From Verrucomicrobia bacterium UBA6775 (GTDB lineage Bacteria > Verrucomicrobiota > Verrucomicrobiia > Limisphaerales > UBA1096), in contig DKGH01000007.1 of the NCBI GenBank assembly GCA_002453165.1, forward strand, positions 1-17,330: 17,330 nt of DNA. Reading direction: 5' to 3'. Shown here piece after piece: positions 12,495 through 17,330 of this stretch; position 1 is the first letter of the stretch, and every line of letters begins with the position of its first letter. The position numbers and the translations under genes were made by a program. The notes beneath the pieces were generated by a model. It saw only the letters and a program-made list of their open reading frames with translations. It was not told the DNA's origin and made no database searches.

Positions 12495-13985
12495 TTATTT
12501 TTGTGGCTGATCCCACAAGCGAAACGGGTCGTTTAACCGGCTCATCTCCCACAACAGCAACGCTTCCAATTCTTTGCGTTTTGCAGCGTACCTGGGGCTT
12601 TCGGCGAGATTGAACGCCATGGGGGTTGGCTCGGAAAAGGGGCGTAGCGCGTGGTGTTCACGAAGGAATTCGTGCGGATTTTCCTTTAGGTTGAAGAGCT
12701 GGGTTTTGCGCACAGAGCCGTCCATCACATCGTACTTGATCAGTTTCCAATCGCCGTGGCGCACGCTGCGCATGCCCGGCTTGGTGCCGCCGCTGTAGAC
12801 GCCGTACAACGTCTCGCGAATGGTCTGCGTGCGACCCTTTAAAACGGGTTCGAGACTGATGCCCTCGTTAGTGGCCGGAGGCTGGATACCAGCAAGACTG
12901 CAGAGAGTGGCCAGCGTGTCGAGCAGGTAGACGTTTCCCTGGGCGCGACTGCCAGGCTTGATGCCGGGGCCTTTCACCACGAACGGCACACGCCAGGTAT
13001 GTTCGTACAAATTTTGTTTACCCTGCAGTCCGTGCCGGCCGATGGCCATGCCGTGGTCGGCGGTGTAGATGATGTAAGTGTTATCCAACTCGCCCATCGT
13101 CTTGAGCTTGGCAAGCACGCGGCCAATCTGTTGGTCGATGTATTCGCTGCAGGCAAACTGCCGACCAATCTCGTTGCGTATGGTGCGTTCGTCACGCCGC
13201 TCCCAAACGCCTCGCACCTTCACCGCATCGCGAAGGCCCGGGTGACCGTGGTGAAAGGGGTGTTTGGGTAGCCAGTTGATTGGCAGATTCGGCTGCTTCG
13301 CGTTGGCGGGAGGCAGCGTGGCTTTGTCGCGATGGTTCACCGCCCCGTATTTTTTTAAAAGCTCCGGCGTGCCATCGCGCACATCGTGCGGGTGAGAAAA
13401 TCCAAAATAGATCAGGAAGGGATCTGCGTCCTCGATCAGTTCGCGTTTGTTTAGGTGATCGAGCACGCGTTCGGCGTGCCACGCGCTTCCGGTCTCGGCT
13501 GTGCCGCCGCGCTTGGTGGCATCGTGTACCACCTTGAATTGTTTGTTGGCGCCGTCGTAGCTGTTGCCGCGTTTGCAGGTGCGCATGGTGTCGTAGCCGG
13601 CCCGGTTAAACACCGCTGCCAGCGTGTTTTCGACCAGATCGGGCGGCACCAGTTTCGGGTTTGACGCATTCGGATTGGCCGGTGGCTTTCGGAATTTCCG
13701 ATCGGGAATGTGCCAAACCGTGCGCCCGCTCATGATCATGTGCCGAGACGCAGTGCACACGCCGCCAACCCACGATCCCATGTGGTACGCGCCATCGATC
13801 ACCATCCCTTCGGCTGCCAGTTTTTCAATCACCGGCGCGTTCAACTGGCTTTGCGGATTGTAAAACTTGAAGTCAAACGGCGACTGGTCGTCGACGATGA
13901 TGTAGAGGATGTTCGGGCGCTTGGATTCCGCCCCTGCCGTTTCGTTCAGGAACAGGATCGTGAAAGCAAGGAGGATTCGTTTCAC
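12495..13985 (-). CDS. secreted type I sulfatase
   Basis: This 496-residue exported sulfatase hydrolyses a sulfate ester, presumably on a polysaccharide. The signal peptide covers residues 1-19 (ending ETAGA). Metal ligands VDDQ (Asp32, Asp33) precede the formylglycine motif CTASR (Cys77-Arg81), the accepted C-x-A/P-S-R form in which Cys is converted to formylglycine. Later active-site blocks are FGFSHPHD (195-201), TADHG (Asp310, His311) and GKQNLYEHTWRVPF. It starts at GTG 13985, 7 bp after the stop of the upstream jelly-roll gene, whose last codons supply a GAGGCAGG ribosome-site candidate. It is the last gene of the operon and ends at the shared terminator. The maturation enzyme (FGE or anSME) is not in the window. 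Confidence 0.93.
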   Translation of the reverse strand: MKRILLAFTILFLNETAGAESKRPNILYIIVDDQSPFDFKFYNPQSQLNAPVIEKLAAEGMVIDGAYHMGSWVGGVCTASRHMIMSGRTVWHIPDRKFRKPPANPNASNPKLVPPDLVENTLAAVFNRAGYDTMRTCKRGNSYDGANKQFKVVHDATKRGGTAETGSAWHAERVLDHLNKRELIEDADPFLIYFGFSHPHDVRDGTPELLKKYGAVNHRDKATLPPANAKQPNLPINWLPKHPFHHGHPGLRDAVKVRGVWERRDERTIRNEIGRQFACSEYIDQQIGRVLAKLKTMGELDNTYIIYTADHGMAIGRHGLQGKQNLYEHTWRVPFVVKGPGIKPGSRAQGNVYLLDTLATLCSLAGIQPPATNEGISLEPVLKGRTQTIRETLYGVYSGGTKPGMRSVRHGDWKLIKYDVMDGSVRKTQLFNLKENPHEFLREHHALRPFSEPTPMAFNLAESPRYAAKRKELEALLLWEMSRLNDPFRLWDQPQK

Positions 13986-13992
13986 AGTCGTT

Positions 13993-14661
13993 TTACCTGC
14001 CTCGGAGTTTGATGTTGTCGAAATCGTTCATGTCGTCGAATGATCCGATGCCGATGCGGCCCTTGCCGTAGGTTTTGTCGACCACGCTCATGTGCGGCTT
14101 GGTCATGTCGTCAAAGTACACCTGGATCGTGCCTTTTTTTGTGTCTCGGACGACCTTGATTTTGTGCCACGTCTCGTTTTTCCACGGGGTTTTATTTTTG
14201 TTGTTCGTCATGGCTTTGCGCGGGGCATTCTTGACGATCATGATTTGTCCGCTGTGCGGATCCGGGTTTGCGCCGAAGTGGCAATAGTAAAAATGCTTGG
14301 CATCCTGCCAGTTGAAAAATACGCAGCAGTCGCGATGCCCGCCGGTGTCCTTGGTGCTCTTGACGTTGAAGGTCAACTCGAAGTCGGCCACTTCGACGTC
14401 CTTGATCAGCGCGATGTGGTACGGGCTGCGGACCTTCGGCTTGTAGTCGCTGTTGCGGCGGTTGATGCCAAAAACGTGGTTGTTGCCCACCTTCCGATGA
14501 GTCCAACTTTTGCTGTCCGTGACCTCCCAACGGTCGTGGCCTTTTTCAAAATTCTCCTCGAAAATTTGCGGGAGCTTCGTGCTTTTCTTTACATCCTCCG
14601 CTTGGCCAAGCGGAAAGAATGAAAATAGTGCCGTGGATAAAAACAGGGTAGTGACTCGCAT
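13993..14661 (-). CDS. secreted concanavalin A-like (jelly-roll) protein, unknown substrate
   Basis: This 222-residue exported protein has a predicted beta-sandwich pattern like LamG/DUF1080-type proteins: FEENFEKGHDRWEVTDS, then alternating strands such as FELTFNVKSTKDTGGHRDCCVFFNW, HFYYCHFGANPD, WHKIKVVRD, TIQVYFDD and a terminal GRIGIGSFDDMNDFDNIKLRG. The last block is the usual closing strand of family domains that cover a glycan. I infer carbohydrate binding or hydrolysis from fold pattern and from its place between two sulfatase genes; no catalytic residues can be assigned. The signal peptide (MRVTTLFLSTALFSFFPLGQA) ends in PLGQA, encoded by an 18-bp perfect palindrome, so the repeat forms the predicted cleavage site. 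The ATG at 14661 has no SD. Confidence 0.8.
   Translation of the reverse strand: MRVTTLFLSTALFSFFPLGQAEDVKKSTKLPQIFEENFEKGHDRWEVTDSKSWTHRKVGNNHVFGINRRNSDYKPKVRSPYHIALIKDVEVADFELTFNVKSTKDTGGHRDCCVFFNWQDAKHFYYCHFGANPDPHSGQIMIVKNAPRKAMTNNKNKTPWKNETWHKIKVVRDTKKGTIQVYFDDMTKPHMSVVDKTYGKGRIGIGSFDDMNDFDNIKLRGR
14597..14614. repeat. iterated palindrome, 18-bp perfect copy (signal peptide region)
   Basis: TCCGCTTGGCCAAGCGGA is symmetrical over 18 bp with the core at 14599-14612, the longest perfect copy in the window. It encodes the end of the signal peptide of the jelly-roll protein (Pro-Leu-Gly-Gln-Ala). Confidence 0.92.
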
Positions 14662-14718
14662 GCGCCGGAGCGTATCTCATCCCTGTTGTGTCGCCACGAA
14701 AAAACTGAAGCGATTGGT

Positions 14719-16113
14719 CTATCGCCGGAGATTGGAAACCGGTTCGGCCGCTTGGCCAAGCGCAATTCGGGCGCGTAGTTTTGAGAGGGTGGGAAACATC
14801 GCCGGCTGTTTGGCCAGATTCGTCCATTCGTTCGGATCGTAGTCGTGATTGTACAGTTCCTCCGAGCCGTCGGCATAGCGGATGTAGCGCCAGTGCTTGG
14901 TTCGGATGGCGTGATTTCCTTTGCCGTAGGTGCTGATGGCGGGGTAGGGCCACAGCGCATTGGGATCACGGAGCAGCGGAACAGCACTTTGCCCGTCGCA
15001 TTTGATCTTGGCGTCGAGCCCACAAAGCTCCATCAAGGTTGGATAAAGAACGGTCAGGTCAACCGGTTGTTCGCAACGGGAACCGGGCTTCGTTACGCCC
15101 GGAGCAGCGATGATGAATGGAACGTGATTGGCTTTTTCCCAGAGCGCGAATTTCTCGATGTGATCCTTTTCGCCGAGGTGAAAACCGTGGTCAGACCAAA
15201 GGACAACGATCGTGTTTTTGGCGATGGGGCTTTTGTCCAGCGCATCCAAAATACGGCCGATCTGGGCGTCGGCAAAAAGGCAGCATGCGGCGTAGGCGTC
15301 GATGAAATCCTGATACGATCCCGGAATCTTTTGATTCAGTTTGCTCATGCCGTTCCAGAACCACTTCGTGCGTTTCATCAGGGCAGTCGCCCCGGAGGGG
15401 AGGTCGTCCCAGTCATTTTCCAGCCGGCCTGGTTTCGGGATGGTCGGTAAATTTTCGTGATACTTGGGCGGAGCATAAAACGGCGAGTGCGGCTTGAAGA
15501 TGCCAGCGGCGAGGAACATCGGTTTGTCCTTGGGTGGTTTTTTTAGGTTACGAATGCAGTACTCGGTTGTGCGAAAGTCGATGGTGTCCTTTTCGTTGTC
15601 CGGCCAAACGCCCCAGTCGGTATTTCGTGAACCGTATTCAGGTGCCTTGTTGAGCTTTTTGGGCGGCATGTTTTGTGGGGCCATGGGGAGAAAGTCATCG
15701 AACGAGGCTTTGTCGTGAAAGGCGCCAGCGAGTTTGTGATGAAAAATCTTTCCGGCACCGTGTACGGCGTAACCGGCTGCTTGAAACTGCTGCATGATGG
15801 TTCGGCGCTTGGGCAGTGCCTTGCGCCAGTCACTGGCGTTTTGGTAGACGCCGCTCGTGCTGGGGCGCAAGCCGGTGAGCGTGGCCACGCGCGACGGGTT
15901 GCATGCTGCGGATATGCAGTAGGCACGGGAGAAAGACATACCGCGCTTAGCCAGTCGCTCGATGTTTGGGGTCTTGATGGGGGACTTGGGATCGAGTAGC
16001 GAGATGCTGTCGTTCATGTCGTCAATGACGATGAACAGCACGTTCGGCTTGGCCTCCTTGGCCAGTGCCGCAGTGCCTGCGAAGGCCAGAAGGAGCAGTG
16101 TTCGCAAAATCAT
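14719..16113 (-). CDS. secreted iduronate-2-sulfatase-like sulfatase
   Basis: This 464-residue exported sulfatase has a short signal peptide (residues 1-18, ending GTAALA). It carries metal ligands VIDDM (Asp31, Asp32), the formylglycine motif CNPSR (Cys71-Arg75), GKIFHH (Lys122), KPHSPF (207-212) and SDHGFHLGEKDHIEKFALWE (from Ser307). The GKxFH and DHGxxLGE...W/ANHVPFI pattern is like iduronate-2-sulfatases, so a sulfated uronic acid or similar sugar is plausible, but specificity cannot be read from sequence. The start at 16113 is chosen because it overlaps the upstream stop as ATGA and directly precedes the signal peptide; the frame stays open to 16185 without a sensible N-terminus. A perfect palindrome near the C-terminus encodes IALGQAAEP. 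A 57-bp gap leads to the next gene. Confidence 0.93.
   Translation of the reverse strand: MILRTLLLLAFAGTAALAKEAKPNVLFIVIDDMNDSISLLDPKSPIKTPNIERLAKRGMSFSRAYCISAACNPSRVATLTGLRPSTSGVYQNASDWRKALPKRRTIMQQFQAAGYAVHGAGKIFHHKLAGAFHDKASFDDFLPMAPQNMPPKKLNKAPEYGSRNTDWGVWPDNEKDTIDFRTTEYCIRNLKKPPKDKPMFLAAGIFKPHSPFYAPPKYHENLPTIPKPGRLENDWDDLPSGATALMKRTKWFWNGMSKLNQKIPGSYQDFIDAYAACCLFADAQIGRILDALDKSPIAKNTIVVLWSDHGFHLGEKDHIEKFALWEKANHVPFIIAAPGVTKPGSRCEQPVDLTVLYPTLMELCGLDAKIKCDGQSAVPLLRDPNALWPYPAISTYGKGNHAIRTKHWRYIRYADGSEELYNHDYDPNEWTNLAKQPAMFPTLSKLRARIALGQAAEPVSNLRR
14749..14762. repeat. iterated palindrome, perfect copy (in sulfatase)
   Basis: CGCTTGGCCAAGCG, read as Ala-Leu-Gly-Gln-Ala about a dozen codons before the end of the sulfatase gene. 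It lies 137 bp from the 18-bp copy in the neighbouring gene. Confidence 0.9.
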
Positions 16114-17330
16114 GGTTGTTTCTTTTTCTGTTGAGCACCGAGATACCGTTTCAAGCGGGAGGCGTACTCGGGCCGCTTGATCCACTCGGAAAAATACGGG
16201 CGATACGCTTCACTCTCCCACCAGAATATTCTCGGCGGTTGAGCGTCGACTTTGTTCCTGGGATAATCCTGTCCGTTCACGCTGGTGGTGACGGAGGCAT
16301 CGATCGCTTGGAGTTTTTTGCGAAGACGCTTGGCCACCTTTGGCAGCTTGGCGGTCAGGTTGTTTTGTTCGGCGGAATCCTCTTTTAAATCATAAAGTTC
16401 ATACTGGGTTTCGCCGTTGCCGGGGAGGGAAATCATCTTGTAGTTGTTATCCACGACAGCCACCCGTCCGCGGCTCCTGAACGGAAGCGGTTTTTTGCGT
16501 GGGCCGATTTCCCGTGAGAACAGTTTCACCAGACTCTGCCCATCCTGCGGCTTGAGCATCGTTGATTTTTTAAGCCTGGCCACTCTGGCCAGTGTCGGGA
16601 AAATATCGACGGCCCCGGCGGGGTAGTGGGTCACGCGTGGTGTCTGAATGCCGGCCGGCCATTCGATGATGGCCGGGACGCGGAGGCCGCCCTCATACAT
16701 CGATCCCTTAAACCCGCGCAGCCCACCGGTCGTCGTTGGATCAAAACGGGGCAGTCCCCCATTGTCACTCGTGAACCACACAAGGGTATTTTTGTCGACC
16801 TCCAGTTTTCGAAGGCCGGCGCGCAGCGTGCCGATGCTGCGATCCATGGCGACCAGTTCACCATAATGCTCCTGCGCCTTGGCGCTGAGTTGGGTGAACG
16901 GCTTTTTGTCGGCATCATCGGCTACCCACGGATCGTGTGGGGTGCCGTACCAGATGACCGTGAAGAACGGTTCCTTCGCTGCAACCTTTTTCTTGATGAA
17001 CTTCAGCGCCTCGTCGACGATGATTTCCGAGGAGTCGCCGCTGTGCTCCTCAATTTTACCCTGACGACTCATGATCGGGTTGCGATCGAAAAAATTCGTC
17101 ACCGACAACCATTCATCGAAACCAAACGCACCCGGGTGATGGGAGTCCTCCTTGAAGATCGGGGCGCCGGGGCCTCGCAATCCGTTCAGGTGCCATTTGC
17201 CAAAATGCGCGGTGGCGTAACCGGTGTTTTTCATCGCTTGGCCAAGCGTCTTCTCCTGTTGCCGCAGCGGGTAGCCGTGGTCGAATACGCCGGTGCGGTC
17301 GTGGGTGCGTCCGGTCAAGACCGTGGCGCG
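16110..17330 (-). CDS. arylsulfatase-type sulfatase, 5' end outside the window
   Basis: The C-terminal 406 residues of a type I sulfatase; the frame runs off the right edge. The first visible residues, RATVLTGRTHDRTG, are what follows the formylglycine motif C-x-P/A-S-R, so the catalytic Cys lies just outside. Visible blocks are AHFGKWHLNG (the Lys and His of the active site), WYGTPHDPW, FTSDNGGL (metal-ligand Asp-Asn) and GGLRGFKGSMYEGGLRVPAIIEWP, all typical of arylsulfatase A-like enzymes. The C-terminus is basic (QQKKKQP). Its stop overlaps the start of the next sulfatase (ATGA), so the two are translationally coupled. A perfect palindrome at 17235 encodes TLGQAMKN, where homologues usually have a similar TLAEAL helix. 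The signal peptide and true start cannot be seen. Confidence 0.93.
   Translation of the reverse strand, partial: RATVLTGRTHDRTGVFDHGYPLRQQEKTLGQAMKNTGYATAHFGKWHLNGLRGPGAPIFKEDSHHPGAFGFDEWLSVTNFFDRNPIMSRQGKIEEHSGDSSEIIVDEALKFIKKKVAAKEPFFTVIWYGTPHDPWVADDADKKPFTQLSAKAQEHYGELVAMDRSIGTLRAGLRKLEVDKNTLVWFTSDNGGLPRFDPTTTGGLRGFKGSMYEGGLRVPAIIEWPAGIQTPRVTHYPAGAVDIFPTLARVARLKKSTMLKPQDGQSLVKLFSREIGPRKKPLPFRSRGRVAVVDNNYKMISLPGNGETQYELYDLKEDSAEQNNLTAKLPKVAKRLRKKLQAIDASVTTSVNGQDYPRNKVDAQPPRIFWWESEAYRPYFSEWIKRPEYASRLKRYLGAQQKKKQP
17235..17248. repeat. iterated palindrome, perfect copy (in partial sulfatase)
   Basis: CGCTTGGCCAAGCG, read on the minus strand as Thr-Leu-Gly-Gln-Ala, in the helix before the GKWH active-site block. 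Confidence 0.9.

Noticed and set aside
13743..13757. First sulfatase possibly inactive because its motif is CTASR and not C-x-P-S-R
   Set aside because: Ala is an accepted alternative to Pro in the formylglycine motif, and the metal ligands and other active-site blocks are intact.
16114..16185. Longer N-terminus of the iduronate-2-sulfatase-like protein
   Set aside because: The extension overlaps the upstream gene, lacks secretion features and precedes a perfect signal peptide whose ATG is coupled to the upstream stop.
1598..17248. Palindromes as a CRISPR array or transposon ends
   Set aside because: Spacing is irregular (tens to thousands of bases), there are no spacers of constant length, no cas or transposase genes, and no target-site duplications visible.

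Overview
The window looks like a chromosomal segment of a GC-rich bacterium of the PVC superphylum, most likely Verrucomicrobiota with Planctomycetota as the alternative. The evidence is gene content: a lipoprotein with a PQQ-type beta-propeller fused to a C-terminal PVC-type cytochrome c, a Tat-exported Gfo/Idh/MocA oxidoreductase, two secreted DUF1080 (3-keto-disaccharide hydrolase family) proteins and three secreted type I sulfatases. Many genes lack a clear Shine-Dalgarno sequence, as is common in that group. No phage, plasmid or transposase genes are visible.

Layout from left to right. The window opens inside the 3' end of a tRNA (probably tRNA-Pro). A possible 46-residue single-pass membrane protein and a secreted DUF1080 protein follow on the + strand. 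A hairpin terminator separates these from a minus-strand block holding a YdhR-like small monooxygenase, an ITP/XTP pyrophosphatase (rdgB) and an MsbA-type ABC exporter. From a 209-bp divergent region a + strand series then runs to about 12.4 kb: Gfo/Idh/MocA oxidoreductase and PVC-type dehydrogenase-cytochrome (ATGA overlap), aldo/keto reductase, a small lipoprotein and hflX (nearly no spacing), an A-type Fe-S carrier and an HscB-like J-protein, then a second DUF1080 protein. A bidirectional terminator follows. Beyond it a minus-strand operon reads from the right edge: sulfatase (5' end outside the window), iduronate-2-sulfatase-like sulfatase (ATGA overlap), a secreted jelly-roll protein and a third sulfatase. 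Together these suggest a periplasmic or surface system for desulfating and oxidising complex sulfated polysaccharides, mixed with housekeeping genes.

The most unusual feature is a highly iterated palindrome, CGCTTGGCCAAGCG. I count seven perfect copies and seven copies with one mismatch in 17.3 kb, in coding and intergenic DNA alike, where chance predicts well under 0.01. Within genes it is read only as Leu-Gly-Gln or Leu-Ala-Lys, never in the Ala-Trp-Pro-Ser frame. Several copies extend into a compound form with a second overlapping palindrome, and one of these carries paired substitutions that keep the symmetry. The pattern recalls the cyanobacterial HIP1 palindrome but has a different sequence, and I do not know of a description of it.
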